Below, one piece after another: positions 17,220-24,753 of a stretch of DNA of 64,000 nucleotides. Made by a program: the position numbers and the translations under genes. Numbering within the stretch: position 1 is the first letter of the stretch; every line of letters starts with the position of its first letter. The notes beneath the pieces are model-generated. The model had not been told where the DNA came from. It searched no databases and saw nothing but the letters and a program-made list of their open reading frames with translations. Source of the stretch: an uncultured Eubacterium sp. (GTDB lineage: Bacteria > Bacillota > Clostridia > Lachnospirales > Lachnospiraceae); assembly GCA_934322085.1 (NCBI GenBank), contig CAKRGF010000006.1:1-64000 (forward strand). The letters are read 5' to 3'.

Positions 17220-17918
17220 CTAATTTTCATCAAGAGGGGGGGCATATCGTTCAAACCACTCTTCAATAAATCGTGTCCAATCAGTCTTGTCTCTCGCGTC
17301 CTCCGACACTTCTAAGCGGTTGAGACACTCTTCCTTTGTAGCCCTTACAAGTATCTCTCGCGCCCCCAACTCTTTCGCAAGGCGCTCTCTTTCGCCTTGC
17401 AGAGGATAGCCGCCGATAACGTACGCATTCGACCACTTGCCCTGACGATACCGCACGGACTCGATTAGTGCTTTATGAATAGCAAACACAATCGCTTTTA
17501 GTCTTGGCGGCTTCTCATATCGTGAAAGCCCTGAGACGCATTCCCAAATTGAATCAATATCGACTATCAAGTCTCCTTTGTTCATCGCCTTATCAACATA
17601 TGTCCTTTTACCTGCAAGCGGCGGACCGTACACGAGAAAAACCTGACGCTCCTTCGAGCCTAACTTCTCATGTATCCGATTATGACAAACATGGTGCACG
17701 AGCTGAATGTTTTCCGGATTCAATGACACCATGACATTGTTCACGTTCTCCTCTGTTAAATGTTCAATGTGATGTCCGATGCAGTCATAGTCTTTTACGA
17801 TTGGCTTGCCACAGTACTCACATATCGTCTGACCGTTTTCGCCTAGCCTTTGCAATCGTATCAAGTGGACTGTCTTCCGCCATTCCTTCGACTGATAAAA
17901 GTTGGATAATGTTCTCAC
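17220..17918 (-). CDS. HNH endonuclease fused to a P-loop kinase-like domain
   Basis: This 232-residue protein has two domains. Residues 30-85 form an HNH nuclease: C33-x2-C36, the H49-H50 pair, N-P-E-N at 67-70 and H-x2-C-H-N-R-I-H at 76-83. Residues 92-230 form a small P-loop NTPase with G98-P-P-L-A-G-K-R-T (Arg precedes the usual Thr), a D-L-I-V-D-I-D-S strand, and later G-G-Y-P and R-A-T-K-E-E-C-L-N-R-L as in nucleotide or polynucleotide kinases. HNH proteins beside terminases help cleave DNA at cos sites; the kinase part may act on DNA ends. The GTG start overlaps the previous stop (GTGA) and has SD AGGAGG. Confidence 0.85.
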   Translation of the reverse strand: MRTLSNFYQSKEWRKTVHLIRLQRLGENGQTICEYCGKPIVKDYDCIGHHIEHLTEENVNNVMVSLNPENIQLVHHVCHNRIHEKLGSKERQVFLVYGPPLAGKRTYVDKAMNKGDLIVDIDSIWECVSGLSRYEKPPRLKAIVFAIHKALIESVRYRQGKWSNAYVIGGYPLQGERERLAKELGAREILVRATKEECLNRLEVSEDARDKTDWTRFIEEWFERYAPPLDEN

Positions 17919-18262
17919 CAGTCATCCTCCTTTTTGAATTGTCCTTGCGCTTTCGCTAATAGCTCCGACGCCCTCAACCTGTCACGCATCCGCTGCGCTT
18001 TGTCATTCATCGTCGCAGTCCAAAACGCTTGTGTCTCCTTGACATCTGCGATATGCACCTCTGGGTCATTCATTGCTTCGTTCAGCAGGTACTCCATATA
18101 TGTTTGTACCGCTGGATGTGCCACTACTTTGTAGGCGTGGCCGCGAGCGTACTTTTTCGAGTAGCCTGCCATAAGTACCGCTCTTTCGGCATTTCCCGCC
18201 GCTGCTCCTAAAAAGTATTTTGCCACTAATTTGTGCTGAGGCTTAACCTTTGGCTCTTCCAT
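17915..18262 (-). CDS. Terminase small subunit (Terminase_2 type)
   Basis: This 115-residue protein has an N-terminal helix-turn-helix pattern (F-L-G-A-A-A-G-N-A-E-R-A-V-L-M-A-G-Y-S) followed by A-H-P-A-V-Q-T-Y-M-E, the signature of Terminase_2-type small subunits that bind the packaging site. The ATG at 18262 follows GAGG; the longer GTG start at 18271 has no better site. It is coupled to the HNH-kinase gene by a 4-nt overlap. Confidence 0.8.
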   Translation of the reverse strand: MEEPKVKPQHKLVAKYFLGAAAGNAERAVLMAGYSKKYARGHAYKVVAHPAVQTYMEYLLNEAMNDPEVHIADVKETQAFWTATMNDKAQRMRDRLRASELLAKAQGQFKKEDDW

Positions 18263-18284
18263 ATGTCTCACCTCATCCCTGTCT

Positions 18285-19061
18285 CTAAATCTTTTTCGTG
18301 TACTCCAGTTTCACCCAGCCTTTGGATGTCTTGCCCCATCCGCCGGTTTCTTCTGTGATCTTAAGCGTAGAACCATACGGATACGCCATCACTGTGCCGT
18401 ACTTTGTACCCGGTCCTTTACGGCAGTTCAGTCCGCTCTTCGCTGTTACTTTCACTGTTTTTTCCGAATCCTTTTTCTTCGTCGCCGTCTTTGTTTCTGT
18501 TTTATGCGCCGGCGCAACTGTGCTTTTTCCGGTAAGACCTGCAACAATCGCCTTCGCCATCTTTCCAGCATCAAACAGCTTCGCATCGTCCTTGTCATCC
18601 ACGAAGCAACACTCTATCAAAAGAGCCGGTGCCTTAGTGTGATTCAATACATAGAGGTCTTTTCTAACCTTTACGCCTCTGTTCTTAAATCCAAGTTTCG
18701 CAATCTCTTCACAGATACGAGTTGCTTTTTCCTTTGCTTTGCTGTTTTCACTGGCGATATAAACTTCCACGCCTGTGGTCTTTCCATTGCCTTTCTTGTC
18801 GCCCGCTCCACAGTTGAGATGTATCGATACATCCACATCCACGGCGTGTATATTGCACTTTGCAACGATTTTCCTCAGGATATCTCCCTGCGATGTTCCA
18901 TTGTTCACGGTGCAGTCGTACACTGTGTGTCCTGCTGCCTTTAATGCTTTGATTGCTGCATTCTTCACGTTTCTGGCTTCTGTCGATTCCTTCAAAAAGC
19001 CAGCTGCCCCACATGCTACTTTTCCATCCGGATTATGTCCGGCGTGCATATTAATTTTCAT
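18285..19061 (-). CDS. Phage endolysin, N-acetylmuramoyl-L-alanine amidase with SH3 domain
   Basis: This 258-residue lysin has an Amidase_3 zinc hydrolase domain at 1-175 (zinc His in H-A-G-H, Glu of the K-E-S-T-E-A region, His in V-S-I-H-L-N, catalytic Glu in L-L-I-E-C-C). A Lys/Thr linker follows, then a C-terminal bacterial SH3 domain (G-L-N-C-R-K-G-P-G-T-K-Y-G-T-V) that should bind the wall. There is no signal peptide, so it needs the holin for release. The ATG at 19061 has SD AGGAGG 7 nt upstream. Confidence 0.92.
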   Translation of the reverse strand: MKINMHAGHNPDGKVACGAAGFLKESTEARNVKNAAIKALKAAGHTVYDCTVNNGTSQGDILRKIVAKCNIHAVDVDVSIHLNCGAGDKKGNGKTTGVEVYIASENSKAKEKATRICEEIAKLGFKNRGVKVRKDLYVLNHTKAPALLIECCFVDDKDDAKLFDAGKMAKAIVAGLTGKSTVAPAHKTETKTATKKKDSEKTVKVTAKSGLNCRKGPGTKYGTVMAYPYGSTLKITEETGGWGKTSKGWVKLEYTKKI

Positions 19062-19287
19062 GTTCAATCCTCCTATTCTCTTTTTCTGACATCTCCAAGT
19101 CCTCAATGCGATGCTCGTACACTTTCATTTTCTCTTCTACAACTGGCATGCGTTCCGCAAAGTTGTTATGCTTATCCACCTTTTTCTCCAACTGTTCAAT
19201 CCGGTATGACATCAATCTCATACCGCTAAAGGAGCCGATAACCGTTCCCGCTAAACTGAGGACACCAACAATCACCGACTCAAGCAT
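19051..19287 (-). CDS. Phage lysis-module protein, one membrane segment plus coiled coil (XhlA/DUF-like)
   Basis: This 78-residue protein has an N-terminal hydrophobic helix (about 2-24) followed by a charged coiled coil with H-N-N-F-A-E-R-M-P-V-V-E-E, a segment common in Firmicute phage proteins encoded next to holins. It may assist or regulate the holin. I prefer the ATG at 19287 (9 nt after AGGAGG) to the ATG at 19293, which is only 3 nt from it. It overlaps holin by 8 nt and the endolysin by 11 nt. Confidence 0.72.
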   Translation of the reverse strand: MLESVIVGVLSLAGTVIGSFSGMRLMSYRIEQLEKKVDKHNNFAERMPVVEEKMKVYEHRIEDLEMSEKENRRIEHEN

Positions 19288-19501
19288 CCGCATCGTCCTC
19301 CTGATAATTTTTCTTACTTAATCCCAGCATACCCGCAAGAGCTGTATCTGCTGCCGTGATGGTTCCCACTATCTGCTCCACGTATGGGATGTTCCATATC
19401 GTCCCCAGTGCAAATATAAACGTTCCCAGCGTAGGCAGTCCATACATCGCCCACCACTTAAGCCTGTCGTATGTTTCGTCTTTCAATTTGAATTTTCTCA
19501 T
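19280..19501 (-). CDS. Phage holin (phi LC3 type)
   Basis: This 73-residue protein has the K-L-K-D-E-T-Y-D-R-L-K-W-W-A signature, then two membrane helices (about 18-36 and 41-60) with the intervening V-G-T-I-T-A-A-D and a polar tail, as in Phage_holin_1 proteins. It forms the lesion that frees the endolysin. The ATG at 19501 has SD AAAGGAG 8 nt upstream. It is the first gene of the late operon in this window. Confidence 0.88.
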   Translation of the reverse strand: MRKFKLKDETYDRLKWWAMYGLPTLGTFIFALGTIWNIPYVEQIVGTITAADTALAGMLGLSKKNYQEDDADA

Positions 19502-19572
19502 GTTCCGCACTCCTTTCCTTGACTTTTTCATACCATAGCACGAAAACAAGTTCCGTGAGTCCTAAACTTGCA

Positions 19573-19606
19573 TAAAAAAAATAGGTGACCGAAGTCACCT
19601 ATACAA
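19573..19606 (-). terminator. Terminator with UUCG tetraloop at the phage-host junction
   Basis: A 9-bp stem (ATAGGTGAC / GTCACCTAT) encloses CGAA on the plus strand, read as UUCG on the minus strand, and is followed on the minus strand by eight Ts. It would stop transcription entering from the DUF5721-like gene before the holin operon. Confidence 0.85.
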
Positions 19607-19634
19607 TGCCCTTTTTCTCGTAATTCAGTTTGTT

Positions 19635-19664
19635 TTGAAGTAAAATTGAAGTAAAACCGGTTTT
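19635..19664. repeat. 11-bp tandem repeat abutting a 12-bp palindrome, candidate attachment region
   Basis: TTGAAGTAAAA occurs twice head to tail (19635-19645 and 19646-19656), followed at 19653-19664 by the perfect palindrome AAAACCGGTTTT. This lies between the last phage gene and the first host gene, where an att core or recombinase arm sites would be expected. The opposite end of the prophage is outside the window, so an att duplication cannot be tested here. Confidence 0.45.
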
Positions 19665-19715
19665 CGGTAGCCGCAAATGTACCGATTTATCGGCATTTTT
19701 CTTTGTTCTTTACAC

Positions 19716-20165
19716 TCATTCAAGTTGAGTGCTAACAATTTCATGTTTCTTTATAAATTGCAGACAATTATCATCCCACGCCTGCTGCCCTTTTTTATCC
19801 AACGAAAACTCCTTTTGCATATATCCGGTCACAAACTGAAGTTTTTCTTTTTCATAGCGGATTTGAATGGAACCAACATCTCCATTTGGCATGTAATGGC
19901 AGAAATCAAAAAGCATCTTCTGTGGCACTTTATTTCCTTTTATCCACGAAAAAACAAATGCTTTCATCATATTCCATGTAACCAGTCCGGTTTCATCTGT
20001 CCGTTTTTCATCACTATCAAACCAATCATCAAAACATCTGCCATCAATATGAAATGTAGCAAATGTTGTCACCTCACAGGAGCGCAGATGAAAACGGTCA
20101 AACATACTGCCCTGAAACATATGCTGCATAAATTCTTTTACGCTGTCAATTTCCAATACAATCAT
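19716..20165 (-). CDS. DUF5721-like conserved protein
   Basis: This 149-residue cytoplasmic protein has the pattern I associate with DUF5721 of Lachnospiraceae: I-x-S-V-K-E-F-M, T-T-F-A-T-F-H-I-D-G-R near residue 35, a central W-I-K-G-N-K-V-P-Q-K-M segment and a C-terminal F-S-L-D-K followed by A-W-D. No catalytic motif is visible. As a chromosomal family it marks the host side of the prophage junction. It is transcribed toward the UUCG terminator. Function unknown. Confidence 0.75.
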   Translation of the reverse strand: MIVLEIDSVKEFMQHMFQGSMFDRFHLRSCEVTTFATFHIDGRCFDDWFDSDEKRTDETGLVTWNMMKAFVFSWIKGNKVPQKMLFDFCHYMPNGDVGSIQIRYEKEKLQFVTGYMQKEFSLDKKGQQAWDDNCLQFIKKHEIVSTQLE

Positions 20166-20254
20166 TTCGTATATTATCCTTCCTAACTGCTCATACTAGC
20201 ATTGTTACAAAGTAACCTAAATTCACCGATATGGTGAAAGAATGGAGGCAGATT

Positions 20255-20446
20255 ATGCGTGCAGATGAGCAAACTTACCGCGATGTAGCAAAAAACTGTA
20301 GTGCCTATGAAGTCAAGGACTGCTGTAGCTGCAGTAACAAATCCGGCAATGTCAATGTTTCCTGCGTAACATGTAAACATTTTACGTCTGACAAACATTG
20401 TTCTTTGGACTTGTTCGATCCAATCGTGGAAAACCACAAGCTTTAG
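20255..20446 (+). CDS. Small cysteine-rich protein, probable zinc binder
   Basis: This encodes 63 residues with seven cysteines (C15, C23, C24, C26, C37, C40, C49), including C-x-C and C-x2-C pairs, so a zinc-knuckle type fold is likely. The ATG at 20255 has SD GGAGGCAG 6 nt upstream; an upstream ATG at 20231 lies before this SD. An opposing frame at 20183-20437 has no comparable start and is a shadow. It ends convergently with the GH13-like gene, whose stop overlaps it by 4 nt. I recall similar short proteins in Lachnospiraceae but no function. Confidence 0.72.
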   Translation: MRADEQTYRDVAKNCSAYEVKDCCSCSNKSGNVNVSCVTCKHFTSDKHCSLDLFDPIVENHKL

Positions 20447-22299
20447 GCATTTTTATGCCCTTTTGCCGGGATTTTCTTTTTACTGGAAGTCCCGGCAGTT
20501 TTTTTAACCGGTACATTTTCAAAAACAGCAATTGAGCGCGGTGCCAGCTCGTATTTCTTCCCATCCACTGCCTTTTCTGGTGCATCGGAGGTGTCTAATA
20601 CCCGTTTCCATTCTTTATTTTTCTCAATATCCGGGAGATAAAATACATGTGGCTCCCAGTGAAAATTAAATGTAAAATACAAGGAATTCCCGCCATAATA
20701 GCCACCAAAAAACAAAACACCAAGTTCCCTGCTATAATAAGAAAACCTCGCATTCCACGGTTCTACTCCGTGACAGGATACATCCGGTGCACCAAGCCCC
20801 TCAGAATCCATACCGGTCAGATACCGTCTGCTCTGATAGAGTGGATGTTCCTTACGAAACTCAATCAGTTTTTTTACATAGGAAAATAAATCCTTATTTT
20901 TCTCTAACAGACTCCAATCGAGCCATGTAATCGCGTTATCCTGGCAATATGCATTATTATTCCCTTTTTGTGTATTTCCAAACTCATCCCCCGAAAGAAT
21001 TCTCGGCGATGCCATGCCAAGCAGCAGCATAAGAAACGCATTTCTTTCCTGACTGGCACGTTTTTCACGGACTTCTTTTTTCCTCGAAGGTCCTTCTGCC
21101 CCACAGTTCCAACTGTAGTTATACTCTGTTCCATCGAGATTTTTTTCTCCGTTTGCCTCATTATGCTTCACATCATAAGACACCAAATCCCGCAAAGTAA
21201 ATCCGTTATGCCCGGTAATCGAGTGAACCATGGCAACTCCTTTTTTCTGCTCACGGAATTGATAATAAAAATCTTCAACCTGTCCCTCATCACTTTTTAA
21301 AAAACGTCTTGCTGTCACCAAAAAACGGTCATTCATCTCACAGAACATTTTCTGTCCGGCTTCGTGGCCGCATTCATCCCAGTGGTAGCCAAATAATTTC
21401 AAATGAGAAAGAACCGGGTCTTGTCTCAACCATTCTACAGACACGCACTCCTGATTAAATCGGAACCCATCAATATGAAAGCGCAGTGCATAATACCGCA
21501 TACAAGTGAGCATAAATTCAGGTGACACATCCTTAAAATAAAAATCCATCACCACATTCATTCCCTGTGAATGAACCGCTTTAATCAGCTTCTGAAACTC
21601 ATTTACCTGTCCGCCTGCTTTTGCCGCATAGCCGGCTTTCGGTGCAAAATAAAACGCATCCTCTGTATAGCCCCAGTAATTAACCTTTTTCAAATCCACG
21701 CCATTTTCATCGTGCATACATTCATTAAAATCGTATGCCGGCATGAGTAGCAGCGTATTTACACCCAACTCCTTGAGATACGAAATCTTTTCCTCCATGC
21801 CGGAAAATGTACCGGGATTTTTTACATTTGACGACTTATGTTTCGTAAATCCACGGACGTGGCATTGATACAAAATCATATCACGCGCCGGAATCTTTTT
21901 CCAATTTTCCCCTGTCCAGTCAAATTCTTGAAAATCAAAACAGGCTCTCACTTTTCCCTGACGCCTGCCAAAGCGCTCTCTTCCGGTAATCATTCTGGCA
22001 TAAGAATCTATAAAAGTTTCACCATCTGCCACAAAAAAATAAGGCATTCCCTGAAGCCTGTCTGCCAAATTCTCCGCTTGTAAGACAACTGTGAAATAAT
22101 CTTCCATCCCGCACATCTTCGCCGGATACATCGGAAACAGTTTCCGCTTTCCCTCTTCTATGACTGCCAACTGACATTTCTTCGCTTTCGGCCGCCAGAC
22201 AGAAACCAAAACCTCATTTTCATTCTGTTTTCTGACACCGCATGAAAATTCCTGCTGCATCTCATATGGTCTTGTCTTTATCATCTCGAATAATGTCAT
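20443..22299 (-). CDS. GH13 isoamylase/GlgX-like protein lacking catalytic residues (probable pseudoenzyme)
   Basis: This 618-residue protein has GlgX/isoamylase layout: N-terminal CBM48-like beta domain (about 1-125), an (alpha/beta)8 barrel (about 140-490) and a C-terminal beta domain. Framework motifs survive (H-V-R-G-F-T-K-H, D-P-V-L-S-H-L-K-L, K-H-N-E-A-N-G-E, L-S-G-D-E-F-G-N-T-Q). The four catalytic regions are altered: D252-F-Y-F-K-D for D-V-V-x-N-H, G-F-R-F-N282 for G-F-R-F-D (nucleophile), G-Y305-H-W-D for A-E-P-W-D (acid/base), and G-H-N365 for A-H-D. The frame is intact, so it is maintained. It probably binds alpha-glucan without cleaving it; a basic Lys tail ends the protein. Confidence 0.85.
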   Translation of the reverse strand: MTLFEMIKTRPYEMQQEFSCGVRKQNENEVLVSVWRPKAKKCQLAVIEEGKRKLFPMYPAKMCGMEDYFTVVLQAENLADRLQGMPYFFVADGETFIDSYARMITGRERFGRRQGKVRACFDFQEFDWTGENWKKIPARDMILYQCHVRGFTKHKSSNVKNPGTFSGMEEKISYLKELGVNTLLLMPAYDFNECMHDENGVDLKKVNYWGYTEDAFYFAPKAGYAAKAGGQVNEFQKLIKAVHSQGMNVVMDFYFKDVSPEFMLTCMRYYALRFHIDGFRFNQECVSVEWLRQDPVLSHLKLFGYHWDECGHEAGQKMFCEMNDRFLVTARRFLKSDEGQVEDFYYQFREQKKGVAMVHSITGHNGFTLRDLVSYDVKHNEANGEKNLDGTEYNYSWNCGAEGPSRKKEVREKRASQERNAFLMLLLGMASPRILSGDEFGNTQKGNNNAYCQDNAITWLDWSLLEKNKDLFSYVKKLIEFRKEHPLYQSRRYLTGMDSEGLGAPDVSCHGVEPWNARFSYYSRELGVLFFGGYYGGNSLYFTFNFHWEPHVFYLPDIEKNKEWKRVLDTSDAPEKAVDGKKYELAPRSIAVFENVPVKKTAGTSSKKKIPAKGHKNA

Positions 22300-22448
22300 G
22301 CAATCCTTCCTCCGTAATCTCTAAAACAATTCGTCCAATTTAAGAACTTTTCTTTTATTATACCGAAAAAGAGTGGAAGTAACAAGAAAAATATGATAAA
22401 ATAGAAGTCGACACAAATAATCTACAAATCTGGGAAAGGAGATTTTTT

Positions 22449-23093
22449 ATGTTATTAGACAGAGAATACAAAGTACCTTCCAAAACGAACAGCAAAATTA
22501 ATTTAAAAGTCGTTCCGGGACATTTTGCAACGACATCTTCACACATTAATTTTTATATGGATATGACCACCTTAAAAGTTCGCCAAAAGGAAGCTTATGA
22601 AGTAGCAAGAGAAATGGCAAAAGAATACCAGTACAGCAAACCGATTGACACCATCGTATGCATGGACGGCTGTGAAATCATCGGTGCCTGCTTAGCAGAA
22701 GAACTGAACAAAAACGGTATTATGTCATTAAACCAGCATGACAGTCTGTATGTCATTACACCAGAATTTGACGGAAACGGGCAGATGATTTTCCGCGACA
22801 ACTTACAGCCAATGGTAAGAGGAAAGAACATCCTTCTTCTTTTGGCATCCGCAACAACCGGACGTACCATTGCCAGAAGTCTGGAGTGTATCCAGTACTA
22901 CGGCGGTATCATTCAGGGCATTTCAGCGATTTTCAGCGCAGCAAAAGAAATTTACGGTGAACCTGTCCACTGCATCTTCTCAACAGAAGATTTACCAGAC
23001 TATAACACCTTTACACCAAGTGAATGTCCACACTGCAAAAACAAAGAAAAAATTGATGCGATTGTAAACGGATTCGGATATTCCGAATTGTAA
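22449..23093 (+). CDS. Orotate phosphoribosyltransferase-like protein, PRTase fold with altered PRPP loop
   Basis: This 214-residue protein has type I PRTase layout with a hydrophobic strand and T-T-G-R-T loop at 128-140. The acidic pair that normally precedes this loop (D-D-x-x-T-T-G) is Leu132-Ala133. A C-terminal C-P-H-C followed by K-N-K looks like half a zinc ribbon. It is not in a pyrimidine operon. It may be a regulator or a chaperone-like PRTase relative, not an active OPRT. The start has GGGAAAGGAG 7 nt upstream, and a strong terminator follows. Confidence 0.75.
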   Translation: MLLDREYKVPSKTNSKINLKVVPGHFATTSSHINFYMDMTTLKVRQKEAYEVAREMAKEYQYSKPIDTIVCMDGCEIIGACLAEELNKNGIMSLNQHDSLYVITPEFDGNGQMIFRDNLQPMVRGKNILLLLASATTGRTIARSLECIQYYGGIIQGISAIFSAAKEIYGEPVHCIFSTEDLPDYNTFTPSECPHCKNKEKIDAIVNGFGYSEL

Positions 23094-23105
23094 ATCGCAC
23101 ATAAT

Positions 23106-23157
23106 AAAAAACGGTAAATCAGCGGAACTGTATGGTTTCGATGATTTACCGTTTTTT
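23106..23157. terminator. Bidirectional terminator between PRTase-like gene and pepD
   Basis: A 16-bp perfect stem (23106-23121 with 23142-23157) encloses a 20-nt loop; the outer arms are A and T runs on both sides, so it can end transcription of both convergent genes. Confidence 0.87.
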
Positions 23158-23159
23158 TG

Positions 23160-24611
23160 CTATTTCAACTGTTTCAATATTTCAAGCAGATATTCCCACG
23201 TTCGTTTCACACTTTCCACATCCATACTCTCTTTCGGCGTGTGGATATCTTTCATATCCGGTCCAAATGAGACACAGTCAAGTCCCAGTATCTTTCCGGC
23301 AAAAATACCACATTCCACCCCTGCATGAAGTGCCTCCACAATAGGTTTTCTGCCATATTGCTCTTCAAATATCCGGCACATCAAATCACGCAGCGGTGAA
23401 TTTTCCAGATACTCCCATGCCGGATAATCTCCATTTGTGGTAACCGTGCCGCCTAATGTCTTTGTCAGACAGGCAATCTGGTCAAGCAGCGCCCGCTTTT
23501 CCGACTCCACACTGCTTCGCACCGAAAATGACAGTGAAACATGGTCTCTCTCCGTCTTCATAATTCCTAAATTTAACGAAGTCTGAACAAGTCCTTTCAT
23601 TTGAAAACTCATCTTCTGAATTCCACCCGGCAGACAAAGAAGGGCGGTAATCACCTTATCCGCAGAATCTTTCGTCATTGTCAATTCTTTTTCTACGATT
23701 GTAGTTTTCTTTGCTTCCACCAAAATCATAGGGTCTGTTTCCAAAAACTCATGTTTTATTTCGGCGGAAATCTCCGCAATCTTTGTATTGATTTCTGACT
23801 GCCGTTTTTCCGGACATACAATAACTGCTTCTGCCTGTCTCGGAATGGCATTATCTTTCAATCCACCATTTAAGGAGCACAGAGAAAATGGAATTTCTTT
23901 ATGCAGTTCATAGAGAACCCTTCCCATTATCTGGCAGGCATTGGCGCGCCCCTTATCAATTTCAACACCGGAATGGCCTCCCATTAAACCACTGACAGAA
24001 ACAACATATTTCACACCACCACCTGTCTCAAAGGAAAGCGGAAGTTCCACCTGCGCTGTCACACCGCCGGCACAGCTGACTAACAAATGCCCCTCATCTT
24101 CGGAGTCCAGATTCAACATCGTTTTTGCACGAAGAGGTGAAGTATCCAAAGCTGTGGCACCTAACATTCCGATTTCTTCATCTACCGTAAGCACAATCTC
24201 CAACGGCGGGTGTGGATATTCATCCGTCTCCAATAAAGCAAGAGCATATGCAACGGCAATACCGTCATCTCCGCCAAGCGTTGTTTTTTCTGCTGTCACA
24301 ATGCCATCTTCCACCTGCAGACAAAGTCCATCCGTCTCAAAATCAAGGTCACAGCCCTCTTCTTTTTCACAGACCATATCCAAATGCCCCTGCAGCATAA
24401 CCGGAGCCGAATTCTCATATCCTTTTGTGCCGTCTTTCCATATTATCACATTGTTATATTCATCCTGCAAATAAGTAAGGTGATGCTCTTTTGCAAAAGA
24501 AACACAATAATCACTGATTTTTTTCGTATTTCCCGAACCATGCGGTATGCCACAGATTTCTTCAAAATAATGCATCACACGTGCCGGTTCTAATGCTCCC
24601 AAAACACTCAT
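23160..24611 (-). CDS. pepD: Aminoacyl-histidine dipeptidase (M20 family)
   Basis: This 483-residue cytoplasmic metallopeptidase cleaves Xaa-His dipeptides. Metal and catalytic motifs are Q-G-H-L-D-M-V near 80, G-G-D-D-G near 115, catalytic V-D-E-E-I-G near 145, and L-N-L-D-S-E-D further on; a late H-A-G-V-E-C-G-I completes the M20C pattern. The length is normal. I chose the ATG at 24611, 8 nt after AGGAGG; a TTG two codons earlier would be only 2 nt from the SD. Confidence 0.93.
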   Translation of the reverse strand: MSVLGALEPARVMHYFEEICGIPHGSGNTKKISDYCVSFAKEHHLTYLQDEYNNVIIWKDGTKGYENSAPVMLQGHLDMVCEKEEGCDLDFETDGLCLQVEDGIVTAEKTTLGGDDGIAVAYALALLETDEYPHPPLEIVLTVDEEIGMLGATALDTSPLRAKTMLNLDSEDEGHLLVSCAGGVTAQVELPLSFETGGGVKYVVSVSGLMGGHSGVEIDKGRANACQIMGRVLYELHKEIPFSLCSLNGGLKDNAIPRQAEAVIVCPEKRQSEINTKIAEISAEIKHEFLETDPMILVEAKKTTIVEKELTMTKDSADKVITALLCLPGGIQKMSFQMKGLVQTSLNLGIMKTERDHVSLSFSVRSSVESEKRALLDQIACLTKTLGGTVTTNGDYPAWEYLENSPLRDLMCRIFEEQYGRKPIVEALHAGVECGIFAGKILGLDCVSFGPDMKDIHTPKESMDVESVKRTWEYLLEILKQLK

Positions 24612-24685
24612 TGCCAATTCCTCCTTGCTCTGTGTAAACTTTTTTCACTTCTATTGTATGAATCCACATTCTCTGTGTCAAGCAA

Positions 24686-24714
24686 TTGTAATTTACCCAA
24701 AAAGGTGCTAAACT
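24686..24714 (+). promoter_or_regulatory. Sigma-A promoter of tyrA
   Basis: TTGTAA (24686-24691) and TAAACT (24709-24714) are separated by 17 bp. The predicted start of transcription lies near 24721, downstream of the ATG at 24715, which supports the later tyrA start at 24754. Confidence 0.65.
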
Positions 24715-24753
24715 ATGTTTATTAACTTTGCAAAGAATGGAGATTATTATGCT

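Noticed and set aside
20183..20437. Minus-strand frame of 84 codons opposite the Cys-rich gene
   Set aside because: No ribosome binding site and no recognisable protein character; the plus-strand gene has a strong SD and a zinc-knuckle-like pattern.
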